DNA from: an uncultured Monoglobus sp.
Lineage (GTDB): Bacteria > Bacillota > Clostridia > Monoglobales > Monoglobaceae
Assembly (NCBI GenBank): GCA_947628795.1
Contig: CANRBF010000001.1
Span: 1 to 64,000, forward strand
DNA: 64,000 bases
Reading direction: 5' to 3'
Shown here: positions 27,928 to 35,892 of the stretch, piece by piece
How the letters are laid out: the number at the start of each line of letters is the position of its first letter
Position numbering within the stretch: position 1 is the first letter of the stretch
Position numbers and translations under genes: made by a program
Notes under the pieces: generated by a model
Database searches by the model: none
What the model saw: the letters and a program-made list of their open reading frames with translations, nothing else
What the model was told of the DNA's origin: nothing

Positions 27928-29487
27928 TTAAAAAATCAAGCCGTCCGACTGAGGCTCGGGTACCAGAGTGGGCAAAGGCTCATTCTCGGATCCGTCGCCG
28001 AGCTCGTTTTCGGTCGTTTCACCGCCATATATTTCATCCGGAACATAATCGGTCACACGCTCGGGATTTCTGTATCCCTCTCTCCACATCTCGCCCAACA
28101 TCTGACGCAAATCATCCGCCAGGATCGTGTAAGGATAACTTAGTATCAACAGATCGTCAAACGGGTGCAGATCGTAAAAATCCTTGACCGTAAACATGTC
28201 ATCCGTGTCGCTGTGACTGTTAAACTGGCGGTAATCGACAATATATACATCCTCATAGCTGTTCACCAGCCATGTCGAAAACGCGTTTCCGTAAGACTCT
28301 TTGATCACGCATATCGACTTTCCGTTGTCCGCGTCGGTGTGAAAATGCTCGATCGGATAATCACCCTCAAGAAACACGTTGTAATCATCAAAATTCTCAT
28401 TGAGAAGCACCATCTCCTTGATTGGCTTTTCAAACGCCATATCATGATACGACATGCCCGAATAATTTACGATCGGCTCATAAAGGATCATCTCGTCGGG
28501 CTTCATGGCAAGCAGATTATATCCTCGCGTACCCTCGGTGATCTTGAGCCATGAACCCAAATAATCTTCCTTGACCGTAACATCAAAATCATCAAGGTTC
28601 GGAAACGGCGCTCCCGACTTATCGCAGAACTCAAGATACGCGCAATACGCGCCGAAGTGGGTCCAATGATGATCGGTTCTGAAATACAGATAGTTTCCAA
28701 GGTTGGTATTCATCGCGCCCTCCAGATTCAGAGGCGTGACCTTGTCGCTCAGATTGTTGTATATATGAGCTATCGACGACATGTAATTTGTCTTGTATGT
28801 ATCGGTGGCGTAGAATTCCGCCGCCGTGGGAGGCACTCCGCAGAACACGCGCACATTCGGCAGATCATCGGCCATTCCGTTCACTATCTCCGCGTACTGC
28901 TCTCCGCGCCACGGCGTTATGCCCAAAAGCTCCATACCGAAAAAGTCGGTGCCGTAGTTATCGAAAATCGAAACTCCGTTATATTCTCCGTCATAGCCCG
29001 TATATCTGAAATCGTTATTTATAACAACGTCATTCAGCACACTGTTTTCCTCAACGGGCGAAGTGATCGAGACGACTCTCTCTTCACCGTCCCAATCGAC
29101 GCGGCTGCCGAACGCCTCGGATATGGCGCGAACCGGCACAAGCGTTCTGTCGTCCGCGATAAACGGCGCCGCGTCAAGCTGCACAGTCTCGCCGTTCACC
29201 CGCATTTTTTTATCTCCTATTTTTAAATATATCTCAACGCCGTTATATTTTGACGTGACAGCTTTTTCGCTCTCATCCCAGTATATCATCGCGCCGTACG
29301 CCTCAAATATGGTTCTCATAGGAACAAACGTTCGGTCGTTTACAAGCTGCGGAGCGGTGTCAAAATTGACAGCTCCTCCGTCCAGCCGAACAGTCAGCGG
29401 TTCATCCGCGAACACCGAAAAGCCGACTGCCATTGAAATAATCAAAATTGCCGCCGCGAAAATCATTTTCAATTTTTTGTTTAACAT
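27928..29487 (-). CDS. Secreted DHHW-family protein with copper-amine-oxidase-type N-terminal repeats
   Basis: 519 residues with a signal peptide (1-27, MLNKKLKMIFAAAILI). Residues about 28-145 hold two CuAO_N-like units (PQLVNDRTFVPMRTIFEAYGA and PFIADDRTLVPVRAISEAFGS), usually a wall-binding or scaffold module in Clostridia. The C-terminal ~350 residues are the DHHW family, named from its motif, seen here as FRTDHHWTHFGAY near residue 271. This family is related to the AlgX/AlgJ SGNH-like proteins of exopolysaccharide O-acetylation. A role in modifying a surface glycan is likely; catalysis is not proven. It lies upstream of the PMT-like gene (76-base gap). Confidence 0.8.
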   Translation of the reverse strand: MLNKKLKMIFAAAILIISMAVGFSVFADEPLTVRLDGGAVNFDTAPQLVNDRTFVPMRTIFEAYGAMIYWDESEKAVTSKYNGVEIYLKIGDKKMRVNGETVQLDAAPFIADDRTLVPVRAISEAFGSRVDWDGEERVVSITSPVEENSVLNDVVINNDFRYTGYDGEYNGVSIFDNYGTDFFGMELLGITPWRGEQYAEIVNGMADDLPNVRVFCGVPPTAAEFYATDTYKTNYMSSIAHIYNNLSDKVTPLNLEGAMNTNLGNYLYFRTDHHWTHFGAYCAYLEFCDKSGAPFPNLDDFDVTVKEDYLGSWLKITEGTRGYNLLAMKPDEMILYEPIVNYSGMSYHDMAFEKPIKEMVLLNENFDDYNVFLEGDYPIEHFHTDADNGKSICVIKESYGNAFSTWLVNSYEDVYIVDYRQFNSHSDTDDMFTVKDFYDLHPFDDLLILSYPYTILADDLRQMLGEMWREGYRNPERVTDYVPDEIYGGETTENELGDGSENEPLPTLVPEPQSDGLIF

Positions 29488-29584
29488 CCGTTCACCCTCT
29501 TAAAACCGGTTTTTACTTTCATATAAAATCATCGATTTCTGGATCTCTTTTCTGACAAATGTCCTCTTTATAACAAACGGAAAT

Positions 29585-29613
29585 ATTATAACATATTAAT
29601 TTTATATTTGCAA
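29585..29613 (-). promoter_or_regulatory. Promoter of the DHHW-PMT-fumarase gene group
   Basis: TTGCAA (29608-29613) and TATAAT (29585-29590), 17-base spacer, minus strand. The leader to the ATG at 29487 is about 90 bases. Confidence 0.7.
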
Positions 29614-29654
29614 TAATTAAGTTTAATTTTTTTACAAAAAAATTAACATAGGTC

Positions 29655-29683
29655 TTGCAATTTTACAAAAACTGATTTAAAAT
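29655..29683 (+). promoter_or_regulatory. Promoter of the GT4-CsaB gene
   Basis: TTGCAA (29655-29660) and TAAAAT (29678-29683), 17-base spacer, diverging from the DHHW promoter. The predicted start is about 35 bases before the ATG. Confidence 0.62.
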
Positions 29684-29723
29684 TAAGTTAATTGTTTGAA
29701 AAAGAAAGGAAAAGGTATTTCAA

Positions 29724-32006
29724 ATGAAGGTTCTGATGGCGACAATGAAGCTGGATATAGGCGGCGCCGAGACCCATATCGTTGAGCTTTCAAAGGCTCT
29801 CAAAAGGCGCGGCGTCGATGTCTGGGTAGCCTCGGCCGGCGGCGCTTACGAAAACGAGCTCCGAGAGGCGGGCGTCAACCATATCTACGTGCCCATGTCG
29901 GAAAAAAATCCATCCGACGTTATGACCTCATACAATATTCTTAAAAAACTGATCAAGCGGGAAAATTTCGACGTGGTCCACGGCCACGCCAGGATCCCCT
30001 GCTTTATACTGAACATGATCAGAAGATCCGTCAATTTCAGATTTGTCACAACGGCGCACTGGGTTTTCAGCCTGAGATTTCCTTATAAATATATAAGCAA
30101 GTGGGGTGACCGCTCTTTGGCCGTGAGCGACGATATTAAAAAATATCTGATCGACAACTACGGCATAAAACCCGAAAACATCAGGGTCACCATAAACGGC
30201 ATCGACACGGCGAAATTTTCAAAAAACACCGATTATTCGGACGTGGCGCGGGAATTCGACCTAAGGCCCGAAAAACGGCGCATCGTGTATGTCAGCCGCA
30301 TGGACGAGGATCGGAGTCTGGCCGCGCACAAGCTTATCGCGATCGCCGAAAAGCTTGATAAAGAGATCAATGATCTCGAAATACTGATCGTGGGCGGCGG
30401 CAACGATTTTAAAGCCGTGCGGGACGAGGCGGACGCGGTGAACGACCGCCTCAAAAAATCTCTGATCAAATACACAGGCAGCCGCACCGACATAAACAAG
30501 CTTGTGGCGAGCGGCGAGATCTTCGTCGGCGTCAGCCGCGCGGCTCTTGAGGCGATGGCGGCGGAAAAACCGTCGATAATCGCGGGAAACGAGGGCTATA
30601 TCGGCATCTTTTCGCGGGACAAACTCGAGACTTCGATCGACACCAATTTCTGCTGCCGCGGCTGCGGCAGCACAACCGAGGAAAAACTGCTGCGCGACAT
30701 AACAGCGCTGATGAAAATGAGCACCGCCGAGCGTGACGCGCTGGGCTCTTACGCCAAAGAAGTGGTTGAAAAATACTACTCGATCGAGACAATGGCGGAC
30801 GACGCCATGAAAATGTATATAAGCGTGATAAAAAACGAGGGTATAAACGACGTGTCGGTCAGCGACTTTGACTGCGAGGCCGAGTATCCGCCGCCTCCGC
30901 AAAAAAACCGCGAATACGACGTTATGATCTCGGGCTACTACGGATTTGACAACAGCGGCGACGACTCGATATTAAAGGCGATAATAAGCAACCTGAGGGA
31001 GCTTAGACCCGACATAAAAATTTTGGTGCTCTCAAACGACCCCAAGGAGACTTCGTCGCTGTTCGGGGTCGACTCGGAGCATCGGTTCAACATCGCGGCG
31101 ATCAGGCGCAATCTGAAAAAAACCAAACTCCTGATCAGCGGCGGCGGAAGCCTTATCCAGGACATCACCAGCGACAAATCTCTGGCGTACTACCTGTTTA
31201 TCATCGAGACCGCGGCGAGGCTCGGCACACGCGTTATACTCTACGCCAACGGCATAGGCCCGATACTGAACCGCCGCAACTATCCGAAAATACGCCACGC
31301 TCTCGGCAAGGCGGATCTGATAACGCTCAGAGAAAAATCGTCATTGGACGAGCTTAATAAAATCGGCGTTGACAACCCGAACATACAAGTCACGGCCGAC
31401 CCGGCGTTCACGCTCAGCCCATGCTCCGACGAGGCTGCCGACGAGATACTTTCAAAATGCGGCATAAGCCCGGACGAGGATTTCGTCTGCGTTTCTATCA
31501 GGCCGTGGAAAACACTCGGCGAAAATTTCGAGAGCGAGATCGCAGAATCGGCAAAATATATTTATAAGCAATACGGGATCAAAACCCTGTTTGTTCCCAT
31601 GCAGTGCCCCAAGGACACGGAAATAAGCAAAAGAGCGGCGAAGCTTTCGGGAACATGCGGACTGGCGGCGCCCGAAAACCTGACTCCCTCCGAAATACTT
31701 GGAGTCGCGAAGCGCTCTCGGCTCGTTATAGGAATGAGGCTTCACATGCTGATATACGCCGCCTCGGTGGCGACCCCGATCATCGGGCTTATCTATGACC
31801 CGAAGGTCAGCGCGGTCATCGAATATATCGGCCGAAGCGACGAGCTTGCGGTGGAAAACCTGAGCTCCGCGGAGCTCGACCGCATAATCGACAGAGTTAT
31901 GCTCAGTTGCGATTCGATCAGCGCGGAGCTGAAAAAATCTACCGCCGAGCTGGCGAAGCTCGCTAAACTGAACGCCGAAAAGGCGATCGAGATAATTTCA
32001 AAATAA
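29724..32006 (+). CDS. Fusion of a GT4 glycosyltransferase and a CsaB-type polysaccharide pyruvyl transferase
   Basis: 760 residues. Residues 1-370 are a GT-B glycosyltransferase of family 4 (MDIGG-type opening KLDIGGAETHIVELSKAL, HGHARIP, VSRMDEDR, and the donor-site ALEAMAAEKPSIIAG). Residues about 395-755 are a polysaccharide pyruvyl transferase of the CsaB type (GYYGFDNSGDDSIL, LISGGGSLIQDITS, GIGPI, VIGMRLHMLIYAA). CsaB adds ketal pyruvate to secondary cell wall polymer, which SLH domains bind. CsaB is normally a separate protein of about 360 residues. The GT4 half may add the sugar that the second half modifies. AAAGGAAAAGG precedes the ATG. The DUF815 gene follows after 14 bases. Confidence 0.87.
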   Translation: MKVLMATMKLDIGGAETHIVELSKALKRRGVDVWVASAGGAYENELREAGVNHIYVPMSEKNPSDVMTSYNILKKLIKRENFDVVHGHARIPCFILNMIRRSVNFRFVTTAHWVFSLRFPYKYISKWGDRSLAVSDDIKKYLIDNYGIKPENIRVTINGIDTAKFSKNTDYSDVAREFDLRPEKRRIVYVSRMDEDRSLAAHKLIAIAEKLDKEINDLEILIVGGGNDFKAVRDEADAVNDRLKKSLIKYTGSRTDINKLVASGEIFVGVSRAALEAMAAEKPSIIAGNEGYIGIFSRDKLETSIDTNFCCRGCGSTTEEKLLRDITALMKMSTAERDALGSYAKEVVEKYYSIETMADDAMKMYISVIKNEGINDVSVSDFDCEAEYPPPPQKNREYDVMISGYYGFDNSGDDSILKAIISNLRELRPDIKILVLSNDPKETSSLFGVDSEHRFNIAAIRRNLKKTKLLISGGGSLIQDITSDKSLAYYLFIIETAARLGTRVILYANGIGPILNRRNYPKIRHALGKADLITLREKSSLDELNKIGVDNPNIQVTADPAFTLSPCSDEAADEILSKCGISPDEDFVCVSIRPWKTLGENFESEIAESAKYIYKQYGIKTLFVPMQCPKDTEISKRAAKLSGTCGLAAPENLTPSEILGVAKRSRLVIGMRLHMLIYAASVATPIIGLIYDPKVSAVIEYIGRSDELAVENLSSAELDRIIDRVMLSCDSISAELKKSTAELAKLAKLNAEKAIEIISK

Positions 32007-32020
32007 AAGAGGAAAGATAT

Positions 32021-33205
32021 ATGAACTTATTTATTTTCAGCGAATTAAACAAAGACAAAACGATACGCGCGCTTCTTAAATTTAAAAAACGGGGAGACGA
32101 GGACGCGTATTACAAGGCGGTTCGGCGGCTGATAAAATTCTCGGGCAAGCGCCTGACAGACGGCTCGATCGTCAAGGAATACGTGCTGCGCGCCATGCTT
32201 GAAAGCGACGATCTGCCCGATCCCGAAACGGTGCGCGCATTTCTGCGGCGCGACACCGGCGCGATCTTTGAGGAACTCCTGAACCCCGATTGGGACGGCC
32301 TATGCCGAGAGCGGGGCTTGGTCCCGTTTTCGGCAATAAACACCGCTCCGGTCGCGGCGGGCCCCGGCGGATACGCCCACTCGCTGCTCGGAATGATGAA
32401 CGCCTCGTCAAAGGAAGCGCTGATGGGCGCCATGCTTGCCCACGCCGAGATATTCGGCACCGGCGGGACCTCGGCGTACGCCGCGCTCAAATGGGAAAAC
32501 GGCAGGCTCCGCGGCATACTGAACGCCGACCCGATCACCTTTGACGATCTTGTGGGGCTTGAGCATCAGAAAAAAGTTCTTATAGAAAACACCGAGAGCT
32601 TTGTGGACGGTCTGCCCGCCAACGACGTGCTGCTCACCGGCAGCAGCGGCACCGGCAAGTCGTCCTGCGTCAAGGCATGCCTCAATATGTTCAAGGACAG
32701 GGGCCTCAGACTGGTCGAGCTGAAAAAATCCGATCTGAGCCGTCTGGGACGGGTACTTGACAGCATAAACAACGATATGCTGAAATATATTGTTTTTATA
32801 GACGACTTATCTTTCGAGCCCGACGACCCGGGATACAAGGAGCTCAAAGTCGCGCTGGACGGCCAAACCGAGGCAAGGGGCAAAAACATCCTGATCTACG
32901 CCACGTCCAACAGGCGCAGACTTATAAAAGAGACCTGGTCGGACCGCGAGGGCGGAGACGAGATACACAGAAGCGAGGCCATAAGCGAGCGCAAATCCCT
33001 ATCTGAGCGGTTCGGGATCAATCTGAGCTTCCTTACCCCGACTCAAAAGGAGTATTTACTTATTGTCCGCGACATGCTGGCGCGGCACAATATCGAGATG
33101 ACCGACGAGATAAGGGCCCGCGCGCTGACATGGCAGGTCCAGTACAACGGCTTTTCGGGCAGGACCGCGGCGCAGTTCGTGGTGAGCCTTTTGAGCAGCC
33201 GCTGA
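32021..33205 (+). CDS. AAA-type ATPase of the DUF815 family
   Basis: 394 residues. Walker A is GSSGTGKSS (near 207) and Walker B is YIVFIDDLSFE, with sensor ATSNRRRLI and an Arg-rich block after it. The N-terminal ~180 residues are an alpha-helical region peculiar to the family. DUF815 ATPases are common in Clostridia; their biological role is not established. It is cotranscribed with GT4-CsaB (GAGGAAAG ribosome site in the gap). An AT-rich stem-loop follows. Confidence 0.85.
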   Translation: MNLFIFSELNKDKTIRALLKFKKRGDEDAYYKAVRRLIKFSGKRLTDGSIVKEYVLRAMLESDDLPDPETVRAFLRRDTGAIFEELLNPDWDGLCRERGLVPFSAINTAPVAAGPGGYAHSLLGMMNASSKEALMGAMLAHAEIFGTGGTSAYAALKWENGRLRGILNADPITFDDLVGLEHQKKVLIENTESFVDGLPANDVLLTGSSGTGKSSCVKACLNMFKDRGLRLVELKKSDLSRLGRVLDSINNDMLKYIVFIDDLSFEPDDPGYKELKVALDGQTEARGKNILIYATSNRRRLIKETWSDREGGDEIHRSEAISERKSLSERFGINLSFLTPTQKEYLLIVRDMLARHNIEMTDEIRARALTWQVQYNGFSGRTAAQFVVSLLSSR

Positions 33206-33218
33206 ACGAATGAACAGC

Positions 33219-33252
33219 AAATTTAATATGTTTGTCTAATATTAAATTTTTA
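33219..33252 (+). terminator. AT-rich stem-loop after the DUF815 gene
   Basis: AAATTTAATAT (33219-33229) pairs with ATATTAAATTT (33239-33249), followed by further T. The stem is perfect but contains no GC pair, so efficiency may be low. Confidence 0.5.
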
Positions 33253-33346
33253 TAACAATTTGTTTAAATTCGAAATAAAGATTGATTTTTGTCGCATTTT
33301 GTGAGAAAATATAGACTGAATGAATTTATAGGCGGGGTGAGAGTAA

Positions 33347-35062
33347 ATGTCAGACAGCGAAAACACTGTTTCAAACGATATCGAGGACGATATCAAAGAA
33401 GAAATAAAACAAGAAGAAAACAGCGGCGAAACTTTGGGCCGCGCCGAAAAGGCCGCGGAGGCCGCCGCGAAAAACGAAAAAAGCGTGCCCGAAAAAACAA
33501 GATCGGGCAAAAAAAGCAAAAAATCGCGCAAGCCGGCAATAATCGCGGGCTGCGCGGCGGGGATCATAGCGGTCGCCGCCATAGGCTACGGCGCGTATGT
33601 GAACGCGTACGACAAGATAATGCCGCACACCTATATCGACAACGTTGAGGTCGGCGGCATGACCCAGGCGGATGCGGCGGAAGCATTGAGCGCCGCATAC
33701 AGTCAGGACAAAATCGCCGACAAAACCATCAACTTCCATTGCATGGACTCAAGCTCGACGATCAACATCAATAATCTTTCGATGGTGTTTGAGCCAGAGA
33801 AAATGGCAAGTGACGCGTACAATGCGGGACGCGAAAATCCCGGATTTATGAGCAAGCTCAAAAATTTCACAGCCGATATTTTTTCAAAGACCGAGCTGAC
33901 TCCCGCGGTTTCGTACGACGAGCAGGCGCTGACGGGCGCCATAAGCGATTTGTGCTCGCCATACGAGAAGGATCCTCTGGGCTATACCTACAGATTGGGC
34001 GACGGTGACAACATCATTATCGCGAAGCCCCAGCAGGGTGTCAAGGTCGATATGAACGCGGCGGTAAGCAGCGTCCTTGATCAAATATACACATTTAATT
34101 TCGGCGATGTCACTTTTGAGCCGCTGGTAACGGATGCGGAACCGCTCGATATGGACGCGTTCTATAATTACATCACGGCTCCGGCGGTGAACGCGTCATA
34201 CGCCAAGGACGAAAACAACAAGGTATATGTTGTGCCCTCAAAGCCTCAGATCGTTGTGAGCAAGGCCGAGATCGAAAAGGCGGTCAATCAGTCCGAGATC
34301 GAGTACAGCGTTCCGGTCCAGCTGGTTCAGCCCGCGGCGGACACCGCGTTTTTGCAGAGCATAATGTACGAGGACACGCTTGGGACCTACACCACATCAT
34401 ACGGCGGCAGCAGCGCTTCGAGATCAAACAATATCTCGCTGAGCTCGAACACGATAAGCGGACTTGAGCTGCTTCCGGGCGAGAGATTCGACTTCAACAA
34501 GGTCGTTGGCGAAAGAACGCCCGACCGCGGATATCTGCCCGCTCCGGTCTACGTTGTCAAGGGCGGCGAGACCGTCAGCGAGACCGATTACGGCGGCGGA
34601 ATATGCCAGGTTTCATCCACGATATACTGCGCGGTAAACAGAGCGGGTCTTGACGTGATCGAGCGCACTTCCCATTCAAAGGGCGTTTCATATGTGCCGC
34701 AGGGCATGGACGCGACAGTATCATGGGGCGGCCCCGAGTTTATATTCGAAAACAGCACCGAATATCCAATAAGGATATTCGTTTCGGCGGGCGGCGGCAC
34801 GCTTTCGGTAAGCATAGTAGGCTCGAGAGTATCGCTCCCCGACGAAAAAATAGACGTTGTGAACGACGGCAATAACGTTGTGGCGACAAAGACCGTGACC
34901 GACGACGAGGGCAACACAACTCAGGAAGTGTTCGACAGCGCCAATCCGCCGCTTCCTCCGCCGTCCGAAGTCGCGCAGACAGCGACTATATCCGCGGACG
35001 ACGCGGAAACGGAAGCAGGCGCCGGATCGGAATCTGACATCTCCGACGATCAAACCGAATAA
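33347..35062 (+). CDS. VanW-family cell envelope protein
   Basis: 571 residues, type II membrane topology: an acidic, Lys-rich cytoplasmic tail (1-62), one membrane helix (about 64-85, IIAGCAAGIIAVAAIGYGAY), then an extracellular part. Two peptidoglycan-binding-like (PG_binding_4) regions begin with YIDNVEVGGMTQADAAEAL. The VanW domain covers about 355-490 (LLPGERFDFNKVVGERTPDRGY, YGGGICQVSSTIYCA, HSKGVSYVPQGMDATV). A short tail with VVATKTVTDDEG may be a G5-like remnant and ends in acidic residues. VanW accessory proteins occur with vancomycin clusters, but most stand alone as here; the function is unknown. Confidence 0.88.
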   Translation: MSDSENTVSNDIEDDIKEEIKQEENSGETLGRAEKAAEAAAKNEKSVPEKTRSGKKSKKSRKPAIIAGCAAGIIAVAAIGYGAYVNAYDKIMPHTYIDNVEVGGMTQADAAEALSAAYSQDKIADKTINFHCMDSSSTININNLSMVFEPEKMASDAYNAGRENPGFMSKLKNFTADIFSKTELTPAVSYDEQALTGAISDLCSPYEKDPLGYTYRLGDGDNIIIAKPQQGVKVDMNAAVSSVLDQIYTFNFGDVTFEPLVTDAEPLDMDAFYNYITAPAVNASYAKDENNKVYVVPSKPQIVVSKAEIEKAVNQSEIEYSVPVQLVQPAADTAFLQSIMYEDTLGTYTTSYGGSSASRSNNISLSSNTISGLELLPGERFDFNKVVGERTPDRGYLPAPVYVVKGGETVSETDYGGGICQVSSTIYCAVNRAGLDVIERTSHSKGVSYVPQGMDATVSWGGPEFIFENSTEYPIRIFVSAGGGTLSVSIVGSRVSLPDEKIDVVNDGNNVVATKTVTDDEGNTTQEVFDSANPPLPPPSEVAQTATISADDAETEAGAGSESDISDDQTE

Positions 35063-35067
35063 TCACA

Positions 35068-35098
35068 AACCGCCCGCTAAAAAACTGCGGGCGGTTTT
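35068..35098 (+). terminator. Terminator of the VanW gene
   Basis: AACCGCCCGC and GCGGGCGGTT form a 10-bp stem with a 9-base loop, followed by TTTT. Confidence 0.85.
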
Positions 35099-35125
35099 AA
35101 ACAAAAATATTAAGGAGTACGCGCT

Positions 35126-35719
35126 ATGAATTCAAATAAAACAATCACCACAAGAATGATCGCCTCAGTGGCGGTATGCGGAGCGGTCTCGTTTGTGCTT
35201 ATGATGCTGGACTTTCCGCTGCCCATCGTGCCGAGCTTTGTTAAATTCGACTTTTCCGAGCTGCCGGCGCTGATTTGCGCCTTCGCGTTCGGTCCGATCG
35301 CGGGCGTTTTGGTAGAGCTTATCAAAAACCTGCTCCACCTCTTTATGACTTCGACCGCCGGAGTCGGCGAGCTGTCGAATTTCATCCTGGGCTGCTGCCT
35401 GACGCTGCCGGCGGGAATAATATACAAGCATAACAAAACGCGCCGCACGGCGCTTTTGGGAATGCTCGTCGGAACTCTGTGCTTCGGCATAATCAGCCTG
35501 TTTTCCAACTATTTCATAGTATTCCCGTTTTACATCAACGCGATGGGCTTCCCGCTTGACGCCATAATCAAAATGGGCACCGATATCTCGCCGATATTTG
35601 ACAGCGAATTCAAGCTTATCGCTCTCTCGATCGTGCCTTTTAATTTATTAAAGGGTCTCGTGATCTCACTGCTCACCTTCCTGCTATACAAGCGGCTGAG
35701 ACCAATACTAAAAAAGTAG
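35126..35719 (+). CDS. ribU: Riboflavin ECF transporter S-component
   Basis: 197 residues, six predicted membrane helices. The block MMLDFPLPIVPSFVKFDFSELPALI and GPIAGVLVELIKNLLH are typical of RibU, the substrate-binding subunit that works with the shared EcfA/A'/T module. The energising genes are not in the window. AAGGAG precedes the ATG. No FMN riboswitch can be seen in the short space after the VanW terminator, unlike many ribU genes. It ends 2 bases before the convergent DUF896 gene. Confidence 0.87.
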   Translation: MNSNKTITTRMIASVAVCGAVSFVLMMLDFPLPIVPSFVKFDFSELPALICAFAFGPIAGVLVELIKNLLHLFMTSTAGVGELSNFILGCCLTLPAGIIYKHNKTRRTALLGMLVGTLCFGIISLFSNYFIVFPFYINAMGFPLDAIIKMGTDISPIFDSEFKLIALSIVPFNLLKGLVISLLTFLLYKRLRPILKK

Positions 35720-35721
35720 CC

Positions 35722-35892
35722 TCAATCCACGATCTCGATATTATCGAGCTGCGTCTTGAGATTCCTGCGGACATCCGCCAGGTATTCGCTTCTCAGCGCG
35801 GCTCTTTCTTTTGTCTCCGCCTCGGTGAGCCCGCCGGGGCTTTTAGCCTTTTTAGCAAGCTCGTTAATGCGCTTGATCTTTTCCTGCGTCAT
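35722..35892 (-). CDS. DUF896 (YnzC-type) small protein, 56 residues
   Basis: Begins at the ATG 35890-35892 with AAAGGAG 10 bases upstream and ends at TGA 35722-35724. The sequence MTQEKIKRINELAKKAK, GLTEAETKERAALRSEY, VRRNLKTQLDNIEI matches the DUF896 family (two-helix, Firmicutes; YnzC of Bacillus is linked to the SOS operon). The first 29 bases overlap the end of the GTPase-NYN gene in another frame, so translation is probably coupled. Function unknown. Confidence 0.85.
   Translation of the reverse strand: MTQEKIKRINELAKKAKSPGGLTEAETKERAALRSEYLADVRRNLKTQLDNIEIVD

Noticed and set aside
35099..35125. FMN riboswitch for ribU
   Set aside because: Only about 27 bases separate the VanW terminator from the ribU start, too short for the RFN element.
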